The notes beneath the pieces are model-generated. The model was not told the origin of the DNA. It did no database searches and saw only the letters and a list, made by a program, of their open reading frames with translations. Both the position numbers and the translations under genes were made by a program. DNA of 64,000 nucleotides from an uncultured bacterium (GTDB lineage Bacteria; Bacteroidota; Bacteroidia; Bacteroidales; Muribaculaceae): contig CALZAF010000001.1 of the NCBI GenBank assembly GCA_945612775.1, positions 61,117 to 125,116 on the forward strand, read 5' to 3'. Below, piece after piece: positions 18,336 through 28,808 of this stretch. Numbering within the stretch: the stretch's first letter is position 1; each line of letters opens with the position of its first letter.

Positions 18336-20564
18336 TTACCGTTTTTCCTTGTTTTCGTTCATAAAATAGGCTTGTGCCTTTATCACATTGCGAGCTTGTA
18401 GAACCATTGTCTTAGTTTCGTTGAGCAGGTTGAAATATAGAGCGCTTGCCTTAGTGCTCGAATCAGCTTCCTTCAATCGCTTTATCTGATTCTTGATACA
18501 TTCGGCAATTACTTCAAACAGATTATCACGCATTTCCATCACCATGTCAAGGCCTTCGAAGTCGTTTTCGCGAAGCATTTTATCAATGGCCTTAAATATG
18601 CTGTTAACGTCATCGTTGATACGCTTCAAATCTTTTATCTGTTCGCCAGAGAGACCTCGGTGATTATTGTTGATATGTTCATAAGCAGGTCGAACGCAGT
18701 GCATTAGCGCCTTAGTCACTTCACAAAGGTAATCTACCACTTGCACATAGAAGTGAGCCGTAGAGATGTGGTCAGCTTCAAGTTTGGTCAGCACTCCCAC
18801 AATTCCATATTTGGCTTCATTTGCTTTGCGATACATTTCCTCGCTCTTGATTTTCTCTTCTTTTAGAGCGCCTCGGTTCTCGGTGTAGAGCGCAATCAAC
18901 ATTCTATTGTAGATTCCCGAAACCTCATGCATTGCCTTGCAAATGGCTACTGAATAATATACGAGGACCTCCTTAGCATCTTTACGTTCGTCGATTAGTA
19001 GCAAGCTGTCATCTTCCGCTTTCTTCTTAGGTGCAGATATGAAGTGCTGTGTAAGAATATATCCGCATGCTATTATCAATGCTATCAAAGCAAATGCCTT
19101 TCCCCATATTAAGAACAAGCCTACCAAAAGCGACAGACAAAAACCGATTATAGCTGTCATAAACCATCCAGAGATAACAATCAGCACACCCGAGATGCGA
19201 TATACTGCGCTATCTCGTCCCCAAGCCCTGTCGGCAAGCGAACTACCCATTGCCACCATAAATACTACGTAGGTGGTTGATAGTGGCAACTTCAGCGATG
19301 TGCCTATACAGATAAGAATGGCAGCTGCAGTCAAGTTTACAACGGCACGAATCTTGTCGTAGCTTGCTCCGCTTGCGGTAAATTCATCATCTGGGATAAA
19401 ACGCGTATTGAGTTTGTCAATCCATGAAGCAGGCAGACTTTCACGAACCTGCTTATTAAGATTTAATGCAAAACGCACCAATGAGCGCGAAATTGGAGAG
19501 GAACTAAACCGTTCATTTTCATCGTGTTTCGACGACAAGCTCAACTCGGTGGTTGCCACCTTCATAGCATCTCTTGAGAAGAACAGTGTGGTTGCCATTA
19601 TGATACCAGCCAATAGCAACAACCATATTGTGGCAGGCGTAGTGTTAGCCAAATCGCCCATAAGCATAGCTTCATTGCCGCTATCCAGGGCTAAACGATA
19701 AGAGTCGAAGCCTGCCAAAGGCACACCTATAAAGTTTACTAAGTCGTTTCCGGCAAACGCAAGTGCCAAAGCAAATGTGCCGCTTAGAATGGTGATTTTC
19801 AAAATGCACACATTCATGCGTTGCAATAAGTAGAGTATGCAAGTACACACCACCCACACAGCAAATAGTAGCAGATAAATATTGTCTGAAACGAAGGCGT
19901 TGAATTCCGGAGTCATCAATCCCGAATTCTTCAAACCTTTGAAAATGGCGAAATAGATTATGCCTACTATCGAAATACCGCACCACATAGCACCATATCG
20001 ACGCATGCTCTCGCTATATCGGAATGAGAATATCAATCGAGAAACATACATAAACACAGAACCTGCCAAAAATGCCAATACCACCGAACATAATATTCCG
20101 GTAATCATTGCCATTGCCTTACCGGTATTGATAAATTGGTCTAAGTTCGCTATCGATAGCGCTGGATCGTTAGAGATTTTGTAGATGGCTATTGCTACCG
20201 ACGAACCGAGCAATTCAAATATCAGCGATACTGTGGTAGATGTTGGCAACCCAAGTGCGTTAAATGTGTTTAGCAATATCACATCTGAGAGCATAATGCC
20301 CACAAATAGAAACATCACTTCATTGAATGTAAACATTTCACAATGGAAAACACCGTTGCGCGCCACTTCCATCATTCCACTTGAAGTGAGAACGCCAACT
20401 ATAATACCAACTGCTGCTACCGAAATAATCACCTTAAACGGAGCTACTTTCGAACCCAACGACGAATTTAAGAAGTTAATTGCGTCGTTAGAAACTCCTA
20501 CAATCAGGTCGAGAATGGCAAGAAGGGCCAAGACGACCAAGATCGTCGAAAAAATAGGACTCAT
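18336..20564 (-). CDS. Pit-family inorganic phosphate transporter with C-terminal PhoU-like domain
   Basis: A low-affinity phosphate permease of 742 residues. The first half has many transmembrane helices and the Pit signature region VGVSNDAINFLNSSLG at about 22-37. A second copy of the repeat (FAGNDLVNFIGVPLAG) lies near 270-285 and a matching LPLSTTYVVFMVAMGSSLADRAWG segment follows. The last 210 or so residues are a helical, charged cytoplasmic domain resembling PhoU. The fusion is longer than E. coli PitA (about 500) but is known in Bacteroidota. It lies 52 bases downstream of the histidine kinase gene on the same strand, so a phosphate-responsive three-gene unit is likely. Confidence 0.9.
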   Translation of the reverse strand: MSPIFSTILVVLALLAILDLIVGVSNDAINFLNSSLGSKVAPFKVIISVAAVGIIVGVLTSSGMMEVARNGVFHCEMFTFNEVMFLFVGIMLSDVILLNTFNALGLPTSTTVSLIFELLGSSVAIAIYKISNDPALSIANLDQFINTGKAMAMITGILCSVVLAFLAGSVFMYVSRLIFSFRYSESMRRYGAMWCGISIVGIIYFAIFKGLKNSGLMTPEFNAFVSDNIYLLLFAVWVVCTCILYLLQRMNVCILKITILSGTFALALAFAGNDLVNFIGVPLAGFDSYRLALDSGNEAMLMGDLANTTPATIWLLLLAGIIMATTLFFSRDAMKVATTELSLSSKHDENERFSSSPISRSLVRFALNLNKQVRESLPASWIDKLNTRFIPDDEFTASGASYDKIRAVVNLTAAAILICIGTSLKLPLSTTYVVFMVAMGSSLADRAWGRDSAVYRISGVLIVISGWFMTAIIGFCLSLLVGLFLIWGKAFALIALIIACGYILTQHFISAPKKKAEDDSLLLIDERKDAKEVLVYYSVAICKAMHEVSGIYNRMLIALYTENRGALKEEKIKSEEMYRKANEAKYGIVGVLTKLEADHISTAHFYVQVVDYLCEVTKALMHCVRPAYEHINNNHRGLSGEQIKDLKRINDDVNSIFKAIDKMLRENDFEGLDMVMEMRDNLFEVIAECIKNQIKRLKEADSSTKASALYFNLLNETKTMVLQARNVIKAQAYFMNENKEKR

Positions 20565-20616
20565 AAATAATATAGATTAATTGTTTGTAAATCTGATGAT
20601 TGTATGTAATTACCTG

Positions 20617-22065
20617 CTATAATCGCAGCGTAAAGTCGAAGCGTAATCCACCCTCCTTTCGATTCGTTGCAACTATGGTTCCCTTATGGAAAGCCACTGC
20701 GTTTCTCACTATCGAAAGTCCTAACCCTGTGCCACCTGTAGCTCGCGAGCGACCTTTGTCAACGCGATAGAATCGCTCAAAAATTTTTGTAAGATGCTCT
20801 TCGGGCACTCCTTTTCCATTGTCGTAGTATGTGATGTGGGCATATCCGTCATGTCCGTCGCTACATGTCAAATAGGCTCTATTGCCACCTGAATGCAGCA
20901 CCGAATTAACCATTAGGTTTTTAAATACCGACTCTATTAGGCCAACACTGCCATTAATCACTATATTGTCATCTACGTTGATTTCGAATTTAATATATTT
21001 ATCGGCTGGATATAAATCAGCTACATCGTCGGCAACTGATTCAACAATATCTTTAAGCACAAATTGTTCGAATTCTATCTTGTCGGGCGCCTCAGTCATT
21101 CGAGTAATCACCGACACATCGGAGAGCAGGTCCGACAGGCGTTTGGCATTCTGATACGACTTGTCGAGCAACTCTTTTTTGGACGATTCGCTAATGTTAT
21201 CGCCCATCTCAATCACAGTCTCAAGGCATGCCTGAATGGCATGTACTGGAGTTTTCAGTTCGTGATTGATGTTATTGGTAAGCTGCTGCTTGATGCGATT
21301 CTTCTCCGATTCTTCAAACATGGCCTCTTGCAGGTTTTTATCGCGTTCCTCGGCTGTCTGTTTCAGATTTTTATAGAGTTTCACTATCGTACCCGAAATA
21401 TCTCCCAGCTCGCCTTTTGGGAAACTCGCTACTTCAAAACTTTCGATATCGCCATGCTCGGCACAGTTGGCAAAATCGCGAAGCATCTCGATGCTTTTGC
21501 TTAATCTTCGCGAAGCAAAGAACGCCACAATGGTCAACACTATCGAAGTTACCACCATAAGCAGAGCATATAGCGAATTGATTGAAAGTAATCCCTCCAA
21601 TACGCTGTCATAAGGCATAGAAGAACGTACCACAACATTTTTTCCACGCATTGCTGAATAGAAATAGTCAAGGCTATTGGTTTCCGACTGGCGACGTATC
21701 GTATATCCCATACCTTTCGATATGGCATCTTTAACCTCTTGTCGTTCAGCATGATTTCTGAGAATATCGGTGCCATTCGAATCGTAAATCACTTTGCCAT
21801 CAAGGTCGATAAGCGATACTCTAATCTCGTGTGAAGGCATATTGCGCTTCATATACGCACTATCGATGCTCACCCCGTTCTCGTAGTCGCGTATTATCAT
21901 GCGATTGAGTTCTTGGAGTCGAGCATCAAGCAGCCCCACTTTATACTCACGCTCACGGGTAATCTGAATTGTTAGAAAAGCAAACGTAATTATCCACGAG
22001 AACAGGCAAACAAGTAAGAAAATCCGTGTCTGATAATTAATCGTGCGTCTTAAATCCATACCCAT
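20617..22065 (-). CDS. Two-component sensor histidine kinase (PhoR-like)
   Basis: A membrane histidine kinase of 482 residues. Transmembrane helices are at about 14-34 and 163-184 with a periplasmic sensor region between them and a HAMP-like linker (about 186-235). The phosphoacceptor is His268 in NNINHELKTPVHAI. The ATPase domain has NSVLHSG, DNGKGVPEEHLTKIFERFYRVDKGRSRATGG (given here in parts) and GTGLGLSIVRN. The start overlaps the end of the response-regulator gene by 29 bases; MDLRRT two codons later is an alternative. Proximity to a Pit-PhoU transporter suggests a phosphate-sensing pair, which is inference. Confidence 0.9.
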   Translation of the reverse strand: MGMDLRRTINYQTRIFLLVCLFSWIITFAFLTIQITREREYKVGLLDARLQELNRMIIRDYENGVSIDSAYMKRNMPSHEIRVSLIDLDGKVIYDSNGTDILRNHAERQEVKDAISKGMGYTIRRQSETNSLDYFYSAMRGKNVVVRSSMPYDSVLEGLLSINSLYALLMVVTSIVLTIVAFFASRRLSKSIEMLRDFANCAEHGDIESFEVASFPKGELGDISGTIVKLYKNLKQTAEERDKNLQEAMFEESEKNRIKQQLTNNINHELKTPVHAIQACLETVIEMGDNISESSKKELLDKSYQNAKRLSDLLSDVSVITRMTEAPDKIEFEQFVLKDIVESVADDVADLYPADKYIKFEINVDDNIVINGSVGLIESVFKNLMVNSVLHSGGNRAYLTCSDGHDGYAHITYYDNGKGVPEEHLTKIFERFYRVDKGRSRATGGTGLGLSIVRNAVAFHKGTIVATNRKEGGLRFDFTLRL

Positions 22066-22720
22066 AACCCGACTTTGTGAAAATGTTTACACCATATTTG
22101 CCTAACTTCTTTCTTAGACGGTTGATGTTGACGTCAATCGTACGATCCACCACATATACATCATCGTCCCACACCGAAGATAGTAGTTCCTCGCGGGTGA
22201 AAGCCTGATTGGCATTACTCATAAGAAAATACAGGAGGTTGAACTCTGTCTTTGTAAGCGAGATTTCCTCTCCTGCCACAGTACAATAGCGCTGTACGTT
22301 GTCAATTACAATTTCCTCATATTCTATGCGAGGCGTGTGTGATGAACTGTAGCGTCGCAGCACACTACGCACGCGCACGCGAAGTTCATTCATTGAGAAT
22401 GGTTTTTTGATGTAATCATCGGCACCAACATCAAATCCTTTAAGAAGGTCGATTTCTGAATCAAGCGCAGTGCAAAATATTATTGGCGTATTGTTAGAAC
22501 CAGCATTAAGCCTAATGGCTTTAGCAAGGTCAAACCCGTTGATTTTCTCCATCATTACATCAAGAATAAACAGGTCGTAAACTGACAAATCCTTCTGCAA
22601 TGCCTCTTCTCCCGACAGAACCGTATCTGCCGCGTAACCGGCATATTCAAGGTTGATCTTAAGCACATCGCATAACACGCTTTCATCGTCAACAACCAGT
22701 ATTCTCTGTTTCTTTTCCAT
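22037..22720 (-). CDS. OmpR/PhoB-family response regulator
   Basis: A 227-residue DNA-binding response regulator. The receiver domain has the acidic pair DD11-12, phosphoacceptor Asp54 in FILDVMM and Lys in KKPFSMNEL (about 106). The C-terminal winged helix (about 130-227) contains LTKTEFNLLYFLM and the recognition segment VVDRTIDVNINRLRKKLG. It is the partner of the overlapping histidine kinase and is first in the unit RR-HK-pit. A -7-like TATTTTTG (22743-22750, minus strand) lies 22 bases upstream without a clear -33. Confidence 0.93.
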   Translation of the reverse strand: MEKKQRILVVDDESVLCDVLKINLEYAGYAADTVLSGEEALQKDLSVYDLFILDVMMEKINGFDLAKAIRLNAGSNNTPIIFCTALDSEIDLLKGFDVGADDYIKKPFSMNELRVRVRSVLRRYSSSHTPRIEYEEIVIDNVQRYCTVAGEEISLTKTEFNLLYFLMSNANQAFTREELLSSVWDDDVYVVDRTIDVNINRLRKKLGKYGVNIFTKSGYGYGFKTHD

Positions 22721-22875
22721 TCACTCGAAAGTTTTCTCGTTGCAAAAATAAAAATTTGCATTTATAGCATTATAACAATATTGTAACAATTACCAGCGCA
22801 AATTGTTCTGTTACCGAATTGTTATAATTTCATCGGGTTTCTAATGCAAAAATAGCACAAATTCCAGGAATTTGT

Positions 22876-22906
22876 TTTGATATGCGGCTCTCTTTTCCTA
22901 ATTTTG
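22876..22906 (+). promoter_or_regulatory. Promoter of bcp
   Basis: TTTG (22876-22879), 19 bases and TAATTTTG (22899-22906) match the Bacteroidota consensus exactly. The ATG follows about 43 bases later. Confidence 0.8.
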
Positions 22907-22949
22907 GCAATAGAAATATCAATATCAACATTAAATATTTATTACGACT

Positions 22950-23402
22950 ATGATAGAAGTAGGACAACGATTGCCTGAAGTGCTGGGCAAAGACCAAGAT
23001 GGCAATGAAATAAAGCTTAGCGACTTTGCGGGGAAGAAATTAGTGCTTTATGTTTATCCTAAGGACAATACTCCTGGATGCACAAACCAAGCATGCAATA
23101 TTCGTGACAATTATTCTGCTCTGCTGCGCGAAGGTTACGCTATTTTAGGAGCAAGCATACAGAGTGAAGCATCACACAAGAAATTTATAGAGAAGTATTC
23201 TCTTCCTTTCCCTATTATTGCCGATACCGAAAAAGTGCTTGTAGAGCAACTTGGCGTTTATGGCGAAAAGAAGATGTGTGGCAAAGTCGGCATGGGCACA
23301 TTCCGCACCACATTTATTACCGACGAGAATGGCATTGTTACTCGCATTATAGGTCCTAAGCAGATTAAGGTAAAAGAACACGCCGAACAGATTCTCGGAT
23401 AA
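22950..23402 (+). CDS. bcp: Thioredoxin-dependent thiol peroxidase (Bcp/PrxQ)
   Basis: A peroxiredoxin that reduces hydrogen peroxide and organic hydroperoxides using thioredoxin. The active-site segment YPKDNTPGCTNQACNIRD carries the peroxidatic Cys44 and the resolving Cys49, the spacing typical of the atypical 2-Cys PrxQ group. The 150-residue length is standard. It is a single gene with its own perfect promoter and is convergent with groEL. Confidence 0.96.
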   Translation: MIEVGQRLPEVLGKDQDGNEIKLSDFAGKKLVLYVYPKDNTPGCTNQACNIRDNYSALLREGYAILGASIQSEASHKKFIEKYSLPFPIIADTEKVLVEQLGVYGEKKMCGKVGMGTFRTTFITDENGIVTRIIGPKQIKVKEHAEQILG

Positions 23403-23458
23403 TACTTATAGACATCAAATTTTTCTCGAATGGAATCATTTTGATGCGCAATAAATAA

Positions 23459-23498
23459 GCACGCCTTGCGAAAGGAATTCACCTAACGCAAGGCGTGC
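23459..23498. terminator. Bidirectional terminator between bcp and groEL
   Basis: A perfect 12-bp stem (GCACGCCTTGCG at 23459-23470 with 23487-23498) and a 16-nt loop lies between convergent genes. On the minus strand it is followed by TTATTTATT. The U-tract is weak. Confidence 0.7.
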
Positions 23499-23547
23499 AA
23501 TTATATATATGAAAACAATCTAATAGTCTATTTCAGAGCTGCCTGAA

Positions 23548-25200
<1,653 letters not shown>

Positions 25201-25210
25201 CTAATCTAAA

Positions 25211-25483
25211 TTACTCAATAACTGCAAGAATATCACTCTGGCGCATCATCAGATACTTCACGCCTTCAACTTCAAGCTCTGTTCCAGCATATTTTCCATA
25301 AAGAACAGTATCGCCTACTTTCACCACCATTTCTTCATCCTTAGTGCCGTTGCCAGTAGCAACCACCTTGCCCTTTAATGGCTTTTCTTTTGCTGAATCT
25401 GGGATAATGATACCGCCAGCAGTCTTAACTTCTGCCTCAGCAGGTTCGATTAGAACTCTGTCTGATAATGGTTTGATTGTCAT
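25211..25483 (-). CDS. groES: 10 kDa co-chaperonin GroES
   Basis: GroES caps the GroEL ring. The 90-residue protein starts [14 protein letters not shown] and contains the mobile loop region [19 protein letters not shown], both diagnostic. It is the first gene of groES-groEL. The upstream 328-bp intergenic region holds a -7-like TAGCTTTG on the minus strand at 25665-25672 but no matching -33. Confidence 0.98.
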   Translation of the reverse strand: MTIKPLSDRVLIEPAEAEVKTAGGIIIPDSAKEKPLKGKVVATGNGTKDEEMVVKVGDTVLYGKYAGTELEVEGVKYLMMRQSDILAVIE

Positions 25484-25811
25484 GATAAAAATATTTTTAA
25501 GTTTTTATTAATTAATTCTATTTATTGTGTGCTTTTTGTGCACCACCAATCTTATTGCATAATGTGTGCCAAAATCTAATTTCAGCAGAAATAATTTTCG
25601 AATTGTGGAGCATCTACGCTTTGAATCTACGCCATAAACGTTACATAATAACCATAATAGAGCCCAAAGCTAGATGGCAAGTTTGCGCAAAACTCACAAA
25701 TAATTACAAAATGCCACTATTTAACAACCAATATCGTTAAGTTTCGGCTTAAAAACTTGCATATTATTTATTTTGAGCCTAAATTTGCTTATTGAAGAAT
25801 TTTCGACCGAC
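25484..25811. other. Divergent intergenic region, groES / hybrid kinase
   Basis: 328 bases without a gene, between divergently transcribed groES and the receiver-histidine kinase. It must hold both promoters. The only clear element is TAGCTTTG (minus strand, 25665-25672). I see no CIRCE or other strong repeat. Confidence 0.5.
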
Positions 25812-26936
25812 ATGAATAATAATATTAATCCAGCTGATTTTTCTATACTTATTGTTGACGACAATGCAACTAATACCATTCTCCTCGATGCTATCTTAAA
25901 AAGAGAGAAATACAAAACGATGATAGCGAGAAGCGGTGAAATGGCTTTACAAATAATGCAAGAGAAGCATCCCGACTTGGTGCTTCTCGACATTATGATG
26001 CCCGAAATGGATGGTTACGAGACGGCATTGCGTAAATCGGAGATTGAAAGCATTCGCGATATCCCTTTCCTATTTGTAACTGCGCTCAGCGATACAAATA
26101 ATATGGTTAAAGGTTTTAAAGCCGGATGCAGCGATTTCATATCTAAGCCGTTCAATACCGAAGAAATATTGATTCGCATAAAGCATCAACTAATGTCGGT
26201 GGCAGACAAGCGAACTATCATCAACCAGACTGAAGAACTTCGCCGACTGGTGAACAATCGCGATAAACTATATGCTGTGGTTGCTCACGACTTGCGCTCA
26301 CCTCTTGGCACTATCAAGACGGTGCTCAATATGCTCGACGAGAGCCTCGATAGCGATAGCATTGGCGAAGACCTAAAAGAACTGCTTCATGCCACTACCG
26401 ACAGTTCGAACGAGCTGTTTAGCCTTCTCGAAGACCTTTTGAGTTGGACTAAATCTCAAATGGGCAAATTAATATTCCAACCATCGAAATTTGTTTTCAG
26501 CAATGCCATTAATGATGCCATCAAGGCTGCTTCTTCAATGGCAAACCTTCATAATATCACTATTACGCACAACGATTTGACCAATCAAGCCGAGTTTATA
26601 GGCGACCAGAAAATGGTAACCACTGTGGCACGCAACATTTTGGTTAACGCCATTAAGTTTAGCGAGGACGATTCATCGATTGAAATCGAATCACAATGCA
26701 CCGATAGTGGATTCTCTTGCAGCATCACCGACCATGGCTGTGGCATGAACCAAGAGATTCAAGACGCTCTACGCGACCAAATTGGTATCACCACACTCGG
26801 AAAACACCAGGAAGAAGGCACAGGCCTCGGGCTTTCGCTTTGCCGCGAGTTTATTCGAGCACACAAGGGATCGCTCGATTTCGTTTCCGAAGAGTCGAAG
26901 GGTTCTACATTCACCTTTACCTTGCCTATTCAATAA
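25812..26936 (+). CDS. Response regulator/histidine kinase hybrid, soluble
   Basis: A cytoplasmic protein of 374 residues from the ATG at 25812; an in-frame TTG 39 bases earlier is less likely. The N-terminal receiver domain has DD16-17 and phosphoacceptor Asp60 in VLLDIMMPEMDG. A short coiled coil leads into a HisKA domain with His159 in VVAHDLRSPLG. The ATPase domain has NILVNAIKFS, DHGCGM and GTGLGLSLCREFI. There is no transmembrane segment and no DNA-binding domain. A receiver in front of the kinase suggests it is itself switched by another phosphorelay. It is convergent with a stand-alone receiver, a possible partner. Confidence 0.88.
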   Translation: MNNNINPADFSILIVDDNATNTILLDAILKREKYKTMIARSGEMALQIMQEKHPDLVLLDIMMPEMDGYETALRKSEIESIRDIPFLFVTALSDTNNMVKGFKAGCSDFISKPFNTEEILIRIKHQLMSVADKRTIINQTEELRRLVNNRDKLYAVVAHDLRSPLGTIKTVLNMLDESLDSDSIGEDLKELLHATTDSSNELFSLLEDLLSWTKSQMGKLIFQPSKFVFSNAINDAIKAASSMANLHNITITHNDLTNQAEFIGDQKMVTTVARNILVNAIKFSEDDSSIEIESQCTDSGFSCSITDHGCGMNQEIQDALRDQIGITTLGKHQEEGTGLGLSLCREFIRAHKGSLDFVSEESKGSTFTFTLPIQ

Positions 26937-26959
26937 TCTCTTATACATATATATATAAT

Positions 26960-26986
26960 AATAGGTGCGTCAAAAGCGCACCTATT
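26960..26986. terminator. Bidirectional terminator between hybrid kinase and single-domain receiver
   Basis: A perfect 10-bp stem (AATAGGTGCG at 26960-26969 with 26977-26986) and 7-nt loop is followed by TTATAATTATT on the plus strand. It lies between convergent genes. Confidence 0.75.
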
Positions 26987-27032
26987 TTATAATTATTGCC
27001 CACAATCATGGGCTGTGTATCTCTGTACTTGT

Positions 27033-27404
27033 TTAGAATCCCAAAACATTCTGAACGCGAGAGCGAACATCGTGAGGATTGAATGGCTTAACCACATATT
27101 CCAGAACACCGAGTTCAAAGAGTTCGCGTTTTTCTTCAGCATTATCTTCCGACGACAAGACAATCACAGGAATGTTGCGGTATTTGTCGCTTTCTTTCAA
27201 GAACACCACAAACTTTCGCCCCGACATAGTAGGCATACGCAAGTCGGTGATAATCAAGTCAGGCATCCCGTTTTCCTGAAGCCATTTTATACACTTAACT
27301 GGATTGGAATGATAGATGCACTTATAATCTTTCAAGTTCATCATCAGCATTTTTGCGATAATTGGCTTATCGTCAACTATTAGTATCGTCTTACTATAAC
27401 TCAT
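27033..27404 (-). CDS. Single-domain response regulator (CheY-like)
   Basis: A stand-alone receiver of 123 residues from the ATG at 27404 (MSYSKTILIVDDKP). A GTG start 57 bases upstream is possible but would add a non-conserved tail. DD11-12 and phosphoacceptor Asp54 in LIITDLRMPTMSG are present, plus Lys in VVKPFNPHDV near 105. There is no output domain. Such proteins pass phosphate on or act by protein contact. The nearby receiver-kinase protein (convergent) is the obvious candidate partner; this is inference. Confidence 0.85.
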   Translation of the reverse strand: MSYSKTILIVDDKPIIAKMLMMNLKDYKCIYHSNPVKCIKWLQENGMPDLIITDLRMPTMSGRKFVVFLKESDKYRNIPVIVLSSEDNAEEKRELFELGVLEYVVKPFNPHDVRSRVQNVLGF

Positions 27405-27677
27405 CTCTGTTACTAAGAATAATTGGTTGTAAACTTCGGTTCGCAATTTCTTGACAAACACGTCGCTTAATGGTTATTTCTGCAAAGTTACACAAATATT
27501 TGTTTATCAAAAGAATAATCACAAAAAAGTTACAAATATTTGTTTCAATTCTTAAATATCGCCATTCTGGCAGCATTGAAGCCGTTATGGAGGCAGTAAA
27601 AATCATTGATTTTAATACAACTTGAAATAATATTCCGTAACTTTGCACCTGATTTTTTCACTAATAAGATATATATT

Positions 27678-28244
27678 ATGAACAACATCTGTTTGAAGCT
27701 CTTTTTCTCGTTTCTGAAGATTGGAGCATTCACATTTGGAGGTGGATGGGCTATGATTTCAATCATAGAGCGCGAAATAGTTGACAAGCACCATTGGATA
27801 GAAAAAGATGAATTTCTCGACCTTCTTGCAGTAGCGCAATCTATGCCAGGCATTTTGGCTGTGAATATATCAGTATCCGTGGGCGACCGCTTGCGAGGAC
27901 TCAAAGGAAGCCTTGCTGCTGCTTTCGGTACTATTCTGCCCTCTTTTACTATCATTTTGCTTATAGCCATGTTCCTAACCCCCGATACGATTAAGAACAA
28001 CGAAATCATCAGCAAAATGTTCATGGGCATACGCCCAGCTGTGGTGGCATTAATCATTGCCCCCGTTATTACCACGGCTCGAGCTGCTAAAATAGGCAAA
28101 AAAACTATCATAATACCCATAGCAGTGGCATTGCTAATATTCTCGGGTATTCCCTACATATCCAACCCGATAGTTTACATTATTTTAGGTGCAATAGGTG
28201 GGTATGCCTATTATATAACCCACATCTATAACAAGATTTCTTGA
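27678..28244 (+). CDS. Chromate transporter (CHR family), subunit 1
   Basis: A 188-residue membrane protein of the short-chain CHR family. The start is the ATG at 27678 (MNNICLKLFFSFLKIGAF); an upstream TTG at 27606 would place the start ahead of the TAACTTTG -7-like element at 27638-27645. The diagnostic motifs FLKIGAFTFGGGWAM and AVAQSMPGILAVN are present. Bacteroidota usually have two adjacent half-size proteins that together form the transporter, as here. Chromate export is the family activity, although the physiological anion in gut bacteria is uncertain. Confidence 0.87.
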   Translation: MNNICLKLFFSFLKIGAFTFGGGWAMISIIEREIVDKHHWIEKDEFLDLLAVAQSMPGILAVNISVSVGDRLRGLKGSLAAAFGTILPSFTIILLIAMFLTPDTIKNNEIISKMFMGIRPAVVALIIAPVITTARAAKIGKKTIIIPIAVALLIFSGIPYISNPIVYIILGAIGGYAYYITHIYNKIS

Positions 28245-28264
28245 CACGCAAATAGTATTTTACG

Positions 28265-28804
28265 ATGAATATCTACATAAAAATAATATTGGCATATCTA
28301 AAAATTGGCCTTTTCGGTTTTGGCGGTGGTTATGCCATGTTGTCGCTGATTCAGCGCGAGGTGGTGGAATCAGGATGGATATCGAGCCAATTGTTTACTG
28401 ATATCGTGGCAATTTCGCAGATGACTCCCGGCCCTATTGGTATTAATAGTGCAACATATATCGGCTATGCCCTTACTGGCAGCATTTTAGGCTCTATTGT
28501 AGCCACTGTGACCGTGGTGGCGCCTCCTTTTGTGCTTATCCTTCTGGCAGGGCATTACATCAATCGACACAAGGATAGCCCATATATCAAAGGTGCTTTC
28601 ATGGGTCTTCGACCTGTTGTAGTAGGACTTATAGCCTCAGCAGCCTTGTTGCTGATGAACAGCGAAAACTTCGGCAGCTGCCAATCGGAATTAATTAAGA
28701 CCGTGCCAATCTGCATCGCATCGTTTTGTATAGTATATTTCACCAAGATACACCCCATATTTGTAATAATTTTGGCTGCAATCGTGGGGCTTATAATATT
28801 CTGA
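28265..28804 (+). CDS. Chromate transporter (CHR family), subunit 2
   Basis: A 179-residue paralogue of the preceding protein with the same N-terminal signature (YLKIGLFGFGGGYAM) and AISQMTPGPIGINSATYIG, the fuller form of the CHR motif. It has about five or six transmembrane helices. It lies 20 bases after subunit 1 and 4 bases before folC, so all three are probably on one transcript. The pair presumably forms a heterodimer equivalent to full-length ChrA. Confidence 0.87.
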   Translation: MNIYIKIILAYLKIGLFGFGGGYAMLSLIQREVVESGWISSQLFTDIVAISQMTPGPIGINSATYIGYALTGSILGSIVATVTVVAPPFVLILLAGHYINRHKDSPYIKGAFMGLRPVVVGLIASAALLLMNSENFGSCQSELIKTVPICIASFCIVYFTKIHPIFVIILAAIVGLIIF

Positions 28805-28808
28805 CATT

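Noticed and set aside
27405..27461. GTG start adding 19 residues to the single-domain receiver
   Set aside because: The ATG at 27404 gives the standard receiver N-terminus; the added part is not receiver-like.
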